Origin: UBA6821 sp044236545
Lineage (GTDB): Bacteria; Verrucomicrobiota; Verrucomicrobiia; Chthoniobacterales; UBA6821
Assembly (NCBI GenBank): GCA_044236545.1
Contig: JBIIGI010000028.1
Location: 1 to 27,432, forward strand
DNA length: 27,432 nucleotides
Direction of reading: 5' to 3'
Shown here one piece after another: positions 1 through 7,598 of this stretch (positions within the stretch are counted from its first letter, which is position 1; each line of letters opens with the position of its first letter). A model generated the notes under the pieces. The model made no database searches, was not told the DNA's origin, and worked only from the letters and a program-made list of their open reading frames with translations. The position numbers were made by a program, and so were the translations under genes.

Positions 1-421
1 CCAGGCGGTTGTCCCTGAGGGCGCGCTGCTTGAGACGCGCCACGAGTTTGTCACGGTCGGGGCAGGAAAGATGGAAAACCCTGCGCACCTCGATGTGCTC
101 CTCCATGAGCAGGGCCTGGGCGGTGTTGCGTGGAATACCGTCCAGGATGAGGTAATCGCGGGCCGGTTTAAACTTTCCGGATTCGGCCGTTTTACGGATC
201 GATTCGTGCCAGAGGCGCACGGTCATCTCGTCGGGAACAAGCTGTCCCTTGCTCGAATACTCCAGGAAGGCGGCCCCGAGTTCGCTTGCAGTGTCGAGGG
301 AGCGGAAGACATCGCCGCAGGCGCAATGGTAATAACCGGGGATCTTGCCGAGGATCTTTCCCTGCGTCCCCTTCCCGCTTCCGGGAGCTCCAAAAATCAG
401 GATGGTGCGATAGCGTGACAT
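1..421 (-). CDS. adk: Adenylate kinase, 3' part cut off by the window edge
   Basis: Adenylate kinase interconverts ATP + AMP and 2 ADP in the cytoplasm. The start is the ATG at 421-419, with AGAGGA just upstream. The first 140 codons are visible and the C-terminus lies beyond base 1. The P-loop GAPGSGKGT is at residues 11-19. It is followed by the AMP-site segment CGDVFRSL, the KGQLVPDE motif and LILDGIPRNATQA, which corresponds to the family's DGFPR motif with Ile in place of Phe. The last visible residues, around RLKQRALRDNR, are where the LID begins. They do not show the Cys pair of long zinc-binding LIDs, but the sequence stops too early to be sure. The gene is divergent from the GspE/PilB-like genes. 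Confidence 0.95.
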   Translation of the reverse strand, partial: MSRYRTILIFGAPGSGKGTQGKILGKIPGYYHCACGDVFRSLDTASELGAAFLEYSSKGQLVPDEMTVRLWHESIRKTAESGKFKPARDYLILDGIPRNTAQALLMEEHIEVRRVFHLSCPDRDKLVARLKQRALRDNRL

Positions 422-509
422 ATGTCCTCTATTTTCTAGGGATTTCATGAGGGAAAATCAACGGCATCGTGAAAGGGGGCGATTTGGAACACACCATCGG
501 AGTGCTACG

Positions 510-540
510 TTGACAAGTGGAAGCAGGGGGTGGATATATC
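510..540 (+). promoter_or_regulatory. Candidate sigma70-type promoter for the GspE/PilB pair
   Basis: A perfect -35 hexamer TTGACA (510-515) is followed after 19 bp by TATATC (535-540), a 4/6 match to TATAAT. The spacer is longer than ideal. If used, transcription would begin near 547, downstream of the GTG at 530. That would make the ATG at 575 the only usable start of the following gene. Confidence 0.3.
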
Positions 541-574
541 AACGCCTCAACCACTCAACAGATACCCCGGAACA

Positions 575-2233
575 ATGCCAGCCAACGACGAATATGTGAT
601 CGAGATCCTCAAGGATGTCGGCCTGCTGAGCCAGGAGCAGGCGGAGGAAATCGCCGGTCGCACCGGTGGGGCGCACATGATCGATACCCTGATCCGGGAG
701 GGAACCGTCAGCGAGGAGGATGTTGCCAGGACTCTCGCCTCCCAGAACGGCATGGACTTTGTCGACCTGAACCAGGTGACCCCCAGCCCGGAACTCATTG
801 ACCAACTCACCCCCGAAACCGCCCGCCGGTACAAGACGGTTCCCGTCTCGGAACATGACGGATCGCTGGTGCTGGCGATCGCCGACCCGATGGATTTCGA
901 GGCATTTGACGGCCTCGGGTTCCTGCTCAAACGCCCCGTGGAGTTTGTCTGCGCCATCCCCGCGCAGATCACGGAGAAAATCGAGCGACTGTATCCCGCC
1001 GGTCTGGAGGATCTGCCCGGTTCCGTTTCCGTCAACGAGGAGGAGACCGAGGCCGGGGATGATGCGCCGATCATCCGGATGGTCTCCAACATCCTTGTCG
1101 AGGCGCAGAACAGCAGGGCCAGCGACATCCACATCGAACCCCTGGAAAAACGCCTGCGGATCAGGTTCCGGATCGACGGAAACCTCCAGGAAATCCAGAA
1201 CCCTCCCAAGAAACTCCAGGGAGCCATCATCAGCCGCCTCAAGATCATGACCGGTTCGATGAACATCGCGGAAAAGCGTGTTCCCCAGGACGGACGCATC
1301 CAGGTGAAGGTCGGAGAAAAAACCATCGACCTGCGAGTCAGCAGCGTGCCGACCGTCCACGGCGAGAGCATCGTCATGCGTATCCTGGACAAGTCATCAC
1401 TGATGCTTGGTCTGCCCGAACTTGGATTCCTCAGCGATGATCAGGCCACCTTCGAACGCCTGGTCACGATGCCCGACGGCATCATCCTGGTCACGGGACC
1501 GACCGGATCAGGAAAGACCACCACCCTCTACGGATGCCTGAACTACATGAACAGGCCGGACCGGAAGATCATCACCGTGGAGGAACCGGTGGAGTACCAG
1601 ATGACCGGCATCAACCAAGTCCAGGTCAACTCGGAAGTCGGGATGACCTTCGCCGCGGCGCTCCGCGCAATGCTCCGCCAAGCTCCGAATATCGTGATGC
1701 TGGGAGAAATCCGTGACAAGGAGACCGCCGAGATCGCGATCAACGCCTCCCTTACGGGTCACCTTGTCCTCTCCACCCTCCACACCAATGACGCCCCTGC
1801 TGCGGTCGCCCGGCTTGTCGACATCGGGATCCAGCCATTCCTCGTCTCCAGCGCCGTGCGCGGGATCATGGCCCAGCGCCTTGTCCGAAAACTCTGCACC
1901 AATTGCAAGCAACCCGGCGAACTGACCGAATACGAGGCGCACGTCCTCAACATCGACGCCGCCCAACTCGCAAAGGCCACCGTCATGAGCCCGGTGGGAT
2001 GCGAAAAGTGCCGCGGCAAGGGATTCCGCGGACGCATGGGTATCTTCGAAATCTTCGTTGCGGACGATGACATCCGACAGATGATCAACCGCAATGCCAC
2101 AACCCTGCAACTGCGCCACAGGACACGCGAACTCGGCATGAGAACCCTGCGCGAGGATGGCATCCGCAAGGTCCTTGCCGGCCTCACGACGGCGGAAGAG
2201 GTCATCTCCAGCACCATGGGGGACAATCACTAA
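575..2233 (+). CDS. GspE/PilB-family secretion or pilus assembly ATPase (first of a tandem pair)
   Basis: Hexameric ATPase of the type II secretion/type IV pilus class, acting at the cytoplasmic face of the inner membrane. An MshEN/T2SSE N-terminal domain (about residues 1-150) is followed by the ATPase core: Walker A GPTGSGKTT (308-316), GEIRD (377-381) with the Walker B glutamate, the His box TGHLVLSTLHTND, and a tetra-Cys zinc site (C441, C444, C476, C479). Two usual acidic residues are replaced: EDP reads EEP (336-338), and RQDPD reads RQAPN (A370, N372). A GTG start at 530 would add 15 residues. ATG 575 was chosen because MPANDEYVIEIL aligns with the start of the next paralogue and because a candidate promoter overlaps the upstream part. 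Whether it serves pili (PilB) or secretion (GspE) cannot be decided here. Confidence 0.93.
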   Translation: MPANDEYVIEILKDVGLLSQEQAEEIAGRTGGAHMIDTLIREGTVSEEDVARTLASQNGMDFVDLNQVTPSPELIDQLTPETARRYKTVPVSEHDGSLVLAIADPMDFEAFDGLGFLLKRPVEFVCAIPAQITEKIERLYPAGLEDLPGSVSVNEEETEAGDDAPIIRMVSNILVEAQNSRASDIHIEPLEKRLRIRFRIDGNLQEIQNPPKKLQGAIISRLKIMTGSMNIAEKRVPQDGRIQVKVGEKTIDLRVSSVPTVHGESIVMRILDKSSLMLGLPELGFLSDDQATFERLVTMPDGIILVTGPTGSGKTTTLYGCLNYMNRPDRKIITVEEPVEYQMTGINQVQVNSEVGMTFAAALRAMLRQAPNIVMLGEIRDKETAEIAINASLTGHLVLSTLHTNDAPAAVARLVDIGIQPFLVSSAVRGIMAQRLVRKLCTNCKQPGELTEYEAHVLNIDAAQLAKATVMSPVGCEKCRGKGFRGRMGIFEIFVADDDIRQMINRNATTLQLRHRTRELGMRTLREDGIRKVLAGLTTAEEVISSTMGDNH

Positions 2234-2246
2234 GGGATCCGCCGAC

Positions 2247-3938
2247 ATGAATCCGAACCAGATCATCGACATCTTCAGGCGCTCGGGAACACTCGACGAA
2301 ACCACCGCCGAGGAACTCCTCGCCGAGGCGACCAACTCGGGGCGCGAGATAGACGACATCATGATCGAGCAGGCCGTCGTCACGGAGGAGGACTTCTCGA
2401 GGATTCTGGCCGCGGAACTCGGCGTGGAGGCCGTCGACCTTACCGGATTCGAGCCGCTTCCCGCCGTTATCCGCCTGATTCCATCAGGCATGGCCCGCCT
2501 CCACGAGGTTTTACCGATTAACGCATCGGGCAACGTGCTCACCGTGGCGCTTGGCAACCCCCTCGACACGCAGGCCATCGAGGATCTCCGCTTCACCCTG
2601 AACAGGGAGATCACGCAGGTGGTCGCTGCGCGTCATGCGGTGCTGGGCCTGATTGCGACGCACTATGGCTCGGAGGAGACCTCCATGGAGGATGTGCTCC
2701 GGCAACTCAACGAGACGGAAGTCACGGAAGTCGACGCGGGAGAGGAGGATTTCAACGCCGCCGCGGTCGCAGCTGAGGCGAATTCCACCCCCATCATCCG
2801 CTACGTCGACCTCATCCTCGACCGCGCCGTCCAGGCGCAGGCGAGCGACATTCACTTCGAGCCCTTCGAGAAGGACTTCAAGATCCGCTACCGCGTCGAC
2901 GGAGCCCTCTACGAGATGGAGCCTCCGCCGCGCCACCTTGCGCTTCCCATCACCTCCCGCATCAAGGTGATGTCGAATCTCAACATCGCCGAGAGGAGGG
3001 TTCCGCAGGACGGGCGCATCCAGCGCCAGATCGGAAACAAGGTGGTCGACCTTCGTGTCTCCTGCCTGCCCACCCAGTTCGGGGAGAGCATCGTGCTCCG
3101 CGTGCTTGACCGGAGCGCTGTCCAACTCGAACTGGAAACCCTCCAGATGCCACCGGAGATCTACAATTTCATCGTCGAGGTCATCGAAAAACCAAACGGC
3201 ATCTTCATTGTCTGCGGTCCGACCGGTTCTGGCAAAACAACAACCCTCTACGCCTGCCTCAACAAGATCAACACCATCGACTCCAAGCTCCTCACGGCGG
3301 AGGATCCGGTCGAGTATGAGATCGAGGGCATTCTCCAGGTTCCGATCAACGAGGCCGCTGGCCTAACCTTCGCCAATGTCCTGCGGGCATTCCTGCGACA
3401 GGATCCGGACCGCATCATGATCGGCGAGACCCGTGATCTGGAAACCGCACAGATCGCGATCCAGGCCTCGCTGACAGGTCACTTGGTCTTCACCACGCTG
3501 CACGCCAACGATTCAACGGGTGTCGTCTCCCGACTCGTCGACATGGGAGTGGAACCGTTCATGCTTTCCGCCTCGCTCGAGGGGGTGCTGGCCCAGCGGC
3601 TCGTGAGAAAAATCTGCTCCAAGTGCAAGACCGCCTATGAACCCGACGAGGCCGTTCTCTCGCAACTCGGACTCTCTGCCTACGACATCGGGGACAAGAC
3701 CTTCTACTTCGGCAAGGGATGCGCGGAGTGCAACCATACCGGTTACAAGGGACGCAAGGGTCTCTTCGAACTCCTCAAGATCAGTGATCCGATCAGGACC
3801 CTCGTCAATGAAAAGGCACCCGGTGTGGTGATCCGGCAAAAGGCCATCGAACTTGGCATGAGCACGCTGCGTGCCGACGGGTTGCGCTGCATCTTCGAAG
3901 GACTCACCACGATCGAGGAAGTGCTCAAGTACACCTGA
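2247..3938 (+). CDS. GspE/PilB-family secretion or pilus assembly ATPase (second of a tandem pair)
   Basis: A 563-residue paralogue of the upstream gene, starting 13 nt after its stop. The ATG at 2247 has AGGGA nine bases upstream, so the 30-codon in-frame extension back to 2157 was rejected. The N-terminal domain resembles that of the upstream protein. The core carries Walker A GPTGSGKTT (324-332), an intact TAEDPVEYE Asp box, RQDPDRIMIGETRD with both aspartates present (386 and 388) and Thr in place of the usual Ile of GEIRD, the His box GHLVFTTLHAND, and the zinc-site cysteines CSKC and CAEC. Unlike its neighbour, this copy keeps the canonical acidic residues. The close spacing suggests co-transcription, and the two may drive separate pilus and secretion machines. 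Confidence 0.94.
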   Translation: MNPNQIIDIFRRSGTLDETTAEELLAEATNSGREIDDIMIEQAVVTEEDFSRILAAELGVEAVDLTGFEPLPAVIRLIPSGMARLHEVLPINASGNVLTVALGNPLDTQAIEDLRFTLNREITQVVAARHAVLGLIATHYGSEETSMEDVLRQLNETEVTEVDAGEEDFNAAAVAAEANSTPIIRYVDLILDRAVQAQASDIHFEPFEKDFKIRYRVDGALYEMEPPPRHLALPITSRIKVMSNLNIAERRVPQDGRIQRQIGNKVVDLRVSCLPTQFGESIVLRVLDRSAVQLELETLQMPPEIYNFIVEVIEKPNGIFIVCGPTGSGKTTTLYACLNKINTIDSKLLTAEDPVEYEIEGILQVPINEAAGLTFANVLRAFLRQDPDRIMIGETRDLETAQIAIQASLTGHLVFTTLHANDSTGVVSRLVDMGVEPFMLSASLEGVLAQRLVRKICSKCKTAYEPDEAVLSQLGLSAYDIGDKTFYFGKGCAECNHTGYKGRKGLFELLKISDPIRTLVNEKAPGVVIRQKAIELGMSTLRADGLRCIFEGLTTIEEVLKYT

Positions 3939-4066
3939 GCGGACCAACATCTCTCCCAGGGGCTCACAGGAGCAACCCGAGGGACAACAACAACGCCCAT
4001 CGCCAAAGAACCAGCTGATTCCACCGGAATAAGAGTGGAGATGGTATTGCCCCCCGTTCTTACAAG

Positions 4067-4111
4067 TTAGGGAACCGGAGCATTTTGGTTTGCGGAACCA
4101 CTGTTCCCTAA
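4067..4111. terminator. Hairpin between convergent genes, possible bidirectional terminator
   Basis: TTAGGGAAC (4067-4075) pairs perfectly with GTTCCCTAA (4103-4111) across a 27-nt loop. The stem overlaps the nadB stop codon and lies in the 169-bp gap after the second GspE-like gene. There is no U-tract on either strand, so intrinsic termination is uncertain. Nothing else was recognised in the gap. Confidence 0.35.
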
Positions 4112-5703
4112 ACCCTTCTGACTACTGTGTCTTTAAGGAAGCGGACATCGTTATGACCCGGGTGGTCAAGGGTGTAGTGGAGTCCCCGACTCTCCTTGCG
4201 GCTCATGGCGCAGTCGACGATGAGTGAGGCGGTGGTGGCGAGATTGCGAAGTTCGAGAAGGTCGGCGGTGATCTTGAAGTTCCAGTAGAACTCAGAAATC
4301 TCGGTCTGGAGATTGCGGAGGCGTGTGGCAGCACGCTGGAGTCGCTTGTCGGTGCGGACGATGCCGACGTAATCCCACATGAGCCGCCTGATCTCGTCCC
4401 AGTTGTGGTAAATGACGACCATTTCATCAACATCGCTCACCTTACCCGGTCGCCACTCGGGAAGGACGATCTCCATCGCCTGGCGGTGGTGATTCCGGCT
4501 GGCACTGACCTCGGCACGATGGGCCATGACAAGCGCCTCGAGGAGGGAGTTGCTTGCAAGGCGGTTGGCCCCGTGCAGTCCGGTGCAGGCGGCCTCGCCC
4601 ACGGCATAGAGGCCGTGCAGGGTGCTCTCGCCGTCAAGATTGGCCTTCACGCCGCCGCACTGGTAATGCGCGGCCGGAACAACGGGGATCGGTCTGGCGG
4701 TGATGTCTATCCCAAGGCCGAGGCAGGTCTCGTGGATGGTCGGAAATCGTTCACGGATGAAGCTGGCCGGCTTATGGGAGATGTCGAGATAGACGCACGG
4801 CTTCCCGGTCCTCTTCATCTCCGCATCGATGGCCCGCGCCACGATATCGCGCGGGGCGAGTTCAAGCCGCTCGTCATACTTCTCCATGAAGCGCTTCCCC
4901 TCCCCGTCGGTCAGAATCCCACCCTCGCCCCGGACCGCTTCGGTGATCAGGAACGACTTGGCCTTTGGATGGTAGAGGCAGGTCGGGTGGAACTGCATGA
5001 ACTCCATGTTCGCGATCTCCGCCCCGGCGCGCCATGCCATGGCGACGCCGTCACCGGTGGCGATGTCGGGATTGGTCGTGTAGAGGTAGACCCTGCCGCA
5101 GCCCCCGGTCGCGAGGACCGTCACATCGGTGCGCAGGGTTTCGACCTCGCCGGTGACCTCGTCAAGGACGTAGAGCCCGACGCAGCTGTCCCGCGTGGCG
5201 TAGCCGAGCTTGCCCGTGGTGATGAGATCGACGGCCATGTGGTTCTCCATGACCGTGATGCCGGGATGCGCGGCGATGGCGGACAGCAACGTCTTCTCGA
5301 TCTCGAAACCGGTGGCGTCCCTGGAATGAAGGATGCGACGCTTGGAGTGCCCGCCCTCGCGTCCGAGATCGGGCTCGCGGTTTCCCCCGGCCGTCATCCG
5401 CTCGTCGAAGTGCATCCCGAGCGAGACGAGTTCGGCGATCCTCTCAGGTCCCTCGGTCACGACGCATCGGACAACCTCCTCTTCGCACAGACCGTCACCG
5501 GCGACGAGGGTGTCGCTGATATGGAGATCCGGGGAATCCTCGCTGCTCGTGACGCAGGCGATACCCCCCTGGGCCCAGGCGGTGTTAGAATCGGCACGGG
5601 ACTTCTTGGTCACGATGGCGACGCTCCCCTTGTCGGCGGCCTTCAGGGCGAAAGTCAGGCCGGCTATTCCGCTGCCGACGACCACGTAGTCGAAGGTTTT
5701 CAT
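4108..5703 (-). CDS. nadB: L-aspartate oxidase
   Basis: A 531-residue FAD enzyme that oxidises L-aspartate to iminoaspartate, the first step of de novo NAD synthesis; NadA would use the product. The Rossmann FAD motif VVGSGIAGL is at residues 8-16, followed by the SNTAWAQGGIA segment typical of NadB. Further family motifs are HSRDATG, ATGGCGRVY, the FMQFHPTCLYHP active-site strand, TEAVRGEGG, and near the C-terminus HYQCGGVKANLDGES and GLYAVGEAACTGLHGANRLASNS. The start ATG overlaps the panC stop as ATGA (5703-5700), suggesting translational coupling. It is the last gene of secG-panC-nadB. Succinate dehydrogenase flavoproteins are related, but the glycine-rich C-terminal motifs and length fit NadB. 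Confidence 0.97.
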   Translation of the reverse strand: MKTFDYVVVGSGIAGLTFALKAADKGSVAIVTKKSRADSNTAWAQGGIACVTSSEDSPDLHISDTLVAGDGLCEEEVVRCVVTEGPERIAELVSLGMHFDERMTAGGNREPDLGREGGHSKRRILHSRDATGFEIEKTLLSAIAAHPGITVMENHMAVDLITTGKLGYATRDSCVGLYVLDEVTGEVETLRTDVTVLATGGCGRVYLYTTNPDIATGDGVAMAWRAGAEIANMEFMQFHPTCLYHPKAKSFLITEAVRGEGGILTDGEGKRFMEKYDERLELAPRDIVARAIDAEMKRTGKPCVYLDISHKPASFIRERFPTIHETCLGLGIDITARPIPVVPAAHYQCGGVKANLDGESTLHGLYAVGEAACTGLHGANRLASNSLLEALVMAHRAEVSASRNHHRQAMEIVLPEWRPGKVSDVDEMVVIYHNWDEIRRLMWDYVGIVRTDKRLQRAATRLRNLQTEISEFYWNFKITADLLELRNLATTASLIVDCAMSRKESRGLHYTLDHPGHNDVRFLKDTVVRRV

Positions 5704-6572
5704 CGGGCAATGCGGAGGTTATCGATCAGGCGCACACGGCCGATTCCCACTGCGACGAGTGCGCGGGCCCGGGTCTTGGTGGTGAGACTTCGGATCGGTG
5801 CCAACGTCGATTCGTCGACGATCACGGCATAATCCGGTGCCGCACCGGGAATGGCGGAAAGGTCTGCCTTGAGACCTCGCTCAAGCCGCGCCACGGATGT
5901 CTCCCCCTCCTCCGCCCGTGTGGCAGCAGACCAAAGGGCCCGATGGATCAGCGGGGCGACCCGGCGCTCCTCCGGGCTGAGGTGGAGGTTCCGCGAACTC
6001 AGGGCGAGGCCGTCCTCCTCGCGGACGGTTGGGTGTCCGATGATTTTTACCGGGATCTTCAGGTCGCGTACCATCCTCCGGATCACGGCGAGTTGCTGCC
6101 AATCCTTTTCACCAAAGACCGCGACATCAGGCTGCAAGATCTGGAAGAGCATGGTCACCACGGTGCAGACCCCGTCAAAATGGCCGGGGCGAGAGGCTCC
6201 GCACAACCCCTTGGAGAGAATTCCCTCGCTCACTTTCACGGAGGCTTCCTTCGCATACATCTCATCCGCCGTGGGATGGAACAGCAGGTCGACCCCCTCC
6301 CTCCGGCAGAGCGCCCTGTCCTCGGCAAAGGGCCGTGGATAACGGGAAAGATCCTCCTTTGGACCGAACTGGGTGGGATTGACGAAGATCGAGACAACGA
6401 CGAATCCCCTTGGACCTGCCAGACGCCGGGCTCGGCGGATCAGTGCCACATGACCATCGTGCAATGCTCCCATGGTGGGAACGAAGACCACGGATGCTTT
6501 TCCACGGCCTGAAAGGTCACGGATTTTCCGGCGCCAGGCCACGGCAGGGCCGATCCTCGCGGCCGTTTTCAC
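5700..6572 (-). CDS. panC: Pantothenate synthetase
   Basis: PanC joins pantoate and beta-alanine with ATP to make pantothenate, the coenzyme A precursor; it is cytoplasmic. The 290-residue length is normal. Family motifs are PTMGALHDGH (31-40, the HxGH nucleotide-binding motif), FVNPTQFGPKEDLSRYPR, CGASRPGHFDGVCTVV, FGEKDWQQL (152-160; Trp where Tyr or Phe is common) and REEDGLALSSRN ending at 194. Translation appears to start at GTG 6572, four bases after the secG stop, and no in-frame ATG gives an intact N-terminus. The stop overlaps nadB by 4 nt. The order secG-panC-nadB combines protein export with cofactor synthesis in what looks like one transcript. Confidence 0.96.
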   Translation of the reverse strand: MKTAARIGPAVAWRRKIRDLSGRGKASVVFVPTMGALHDGHVALIRRARRLAGPRGFVVVSIFVNPTQFGPKEDLSRYPRPFAEDRALCRREGVDLLFHPTADEMYAKEASVKVSEGILSKGLCGASRPGHFDGVCTVVTMLFQILQPDVAVFGEKDWQQLAVIRRMVRDLKIPVKIIGHPTVREEDGLALSSRNLHLSPEERRVAPLIHRALWSAATRAEEGETSVARLERGLKADLSAIPGAAPDYAVIVDESTLAPIRSLTTKTRARALVAVGIGRVRLIDNLRIAR

Positions 6573-6576
6573 AGCA

Positions 6577-6885
6577 TCACTTCGCCGGTGAGGCCGCCGG
6601 GGCCGGCGAACTCAGGAGCTGCTTCTGGATTGAGGTCGGTCCCGTGGAGGATTTCACATGGAGAACGGAAATGATGAGTGTCAGAAGGAAGAAGAGTCCG
6701 CCGAGCCAGACCGTGAACTTGGTCAGGACCGTCGTGGTCTGGGCACCGAAAAGGTTGTCGGTGAGGCCGCCTCCAAAGGCGGCCCCAAGGCCCTCGCTTT
6801 TTGGACGCTGCATGAGAATCGTGAGGATCAGCAGGAAGCAGATGACCACGAGAAGGGTAATGAGAACAGGCATGAGGAGCCACAT
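6577..6885 (-). CDS. secG: Preprotein translocase subunit SecG
   Basis: SecG is the small auxiliary subunit of the SecYEG inner-membrane protein-export channel. The 102-residue product has two hydrophobic membrane segments (about 4-24 and 55-76). The conserved cytoplasmic loop between them reads MQRPKSEGLGAAFGGG, then NLFGAQTTTVLTKFT, characteristic of SecG. The C-terminal tail is short and Ser/Ala/Pro-rich. ATG 6885 gives a complete first membrane segment and AAAGGT lies just upstream, although close. It heads the secG-panC-nadB operon and is divergent from accB. Confidence 0.95.
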   Translation of the reverse strand: MWLLMPVLITLLVVICFLLILTILMQRPKSEGLGAAFGGGLTDNLFGAQTTTVLTKFTVWLGGLFFLLTLIISVLHVKSSTGPTSIQKQLLSSPAPAASPAK

Positions 6886-6893
6886 AGACCTTT

Positions 6894-6922
6894 ACTACAA
6901 CGCGAAGATTTCTCTGTGTAAA
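6894..6922 (-). promoter_or_regulatory. Candidate promoter of secG-panC-nadB
   Basis: Read on the minus strand, TTTACA (6922-6917, 5/6 to TTGACA) and TGTAGT (6899-6894, 4/6 to TATAAT) are separated by 17 bp. The predicted transcript would begin almost at the secG ATG and exclude its weak AAAGG, so it would be nearly leaderless. This conflict lowers confidence. Confidence 0.2.
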
Positions 6923-6954
6923 GGAAACGCTGAAAAAAGCGTCTTATCGGTGGC

Positions 6955-6984
6955 TTGACCTGCGGCGGTTCCCCGACCCACAAT
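6955..6984 (+). promoter_or_regulatory. Candidate promoter of accB-accC-thiE
   Basis: TTGACC (6955-6960, 5/6 to TTGACA) is followed after 18 bp by CACAAT (6979-6984, 4/6 to TATAAT). It lies 23 bp before the accB ATG, in the 122-bp divergent gap with secG. Confidence 0.35.
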
Positions 6985-7007
6985 CCCTCGCTTAAAACCA
7001 ACTCAGC

Positions 7008-7565
7008 ATGGCCCGTACCACCAAGAACTCCAAAAAGGCCCCCAAGGCCCCCGCCAAGAAGCTTTCCGCCCCCAAAGCAGCCAAGATGTCCAAGGCTCCT
7101 AAGGTATCCGGATCCGACTTCCCCGAAGTCCGTTCCCTGATCGAACTTCTCAAGCAGAACGATCTCGCCGTCCTGGAATTCGAGAAGGGTGACTTCCGCA
7201 TCACCTTGAAGACCCCGGCAGGCGCCTCCTCCGGAGCCACCCTGATTCAGGGTCATGCCTCTGCACCTGCTCCGGCAGCAGCCCCCGCCGCGGTTGAGAA
7301 GGCCGCCGTCACCGAGCCCGCCAAGAGCAATTACAAGGAAATCACCTCTCCGATGGTCGGCACCTTCTACTCCTCCCCCTCACCCGATGCTCCCTCATTC
7401 GTCGAGGCCGGAAAAACCATCAACGCCGATTCGGTCGTCTGCATCATCGAGGCGATGAAGGTCATGAACGAGATCAAGGCCGAGATTTCAGGAAAGGTCG
7501 TCGAGGTCGTTGCCGAGAACGGAAAGCCGGTCCAGTTCGGACAGGTTCTCTTCCGCGTCAGCTAA
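7008..7565 (+). CDS. accB: Biotin carboxyl carrier protein of acetyl-CoA carboxylase
   Basis: AccB carries the biotin that shuttles carboxyl groups between biotin carboxylase and carboxyltransferase in malonyl-CoA formation, the committed step of fatty-acid synthesis. The C-terminal biotinyl domain (about 110-185) has the ITSPMVGTFY start, the EAMKVMNEI biotinylation motif with the acceptor Lys at 151, and a regular end. An Ala/Pro linker covers 86-101. The FPEVRSLIELLKQNDLAVLEFE segment (38-59) is normal for AccB. Unusual is a basic Lys/Ala/Pro-rich tail of about 33 residues before it. Start 7008 has no clear ribosome site, and ATG 7086 (residue 27) would remove most of the tail. accC follows 33 bp later. 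Confidence 0.95.
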   Translation: MARTTKNSKKAPKAPAKKLSAPKAAKMSKAPKVSGSDFPEVRSLIELLKQNDLAVLEFEKGDFRITLKTPAGASSGATLIQGHASAPAPAAAPAAVEKAAVTEPAKSNYKEITSPMVGTFYSSPSPDAPSFVEAGKTINADSVVCIIEAMKVMNEIKAEISGKVVEVVAENGKPVQFGQVLFRVS

Positions 7566-7598
7566 GTAAGCGACGAAACTTCCGACCACACCGTCCCG

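Noticed and set aside
1508..2614. 368-codon minus-strand frame across the two GspE/PilB-like genes
   Set aside because: It is a shadow frame spanning two well-supported genes, with a low-complexity Arg/Ser-rich translation.
4405..5832. 475-codon open frame on the plus strand opposite nadB
   Set aside because: It is antisense to a gene with complete NadB motifs; long opposite frames are expected in GC-rich coding DNA and its translation shows no family features.
6926..6941. ACGCT-GAAAAA-AGCGT stem in the secG/accB gap
   Set aside because: The stem is only 5 bp and lies between divergent genes, where a terminator is not expected.
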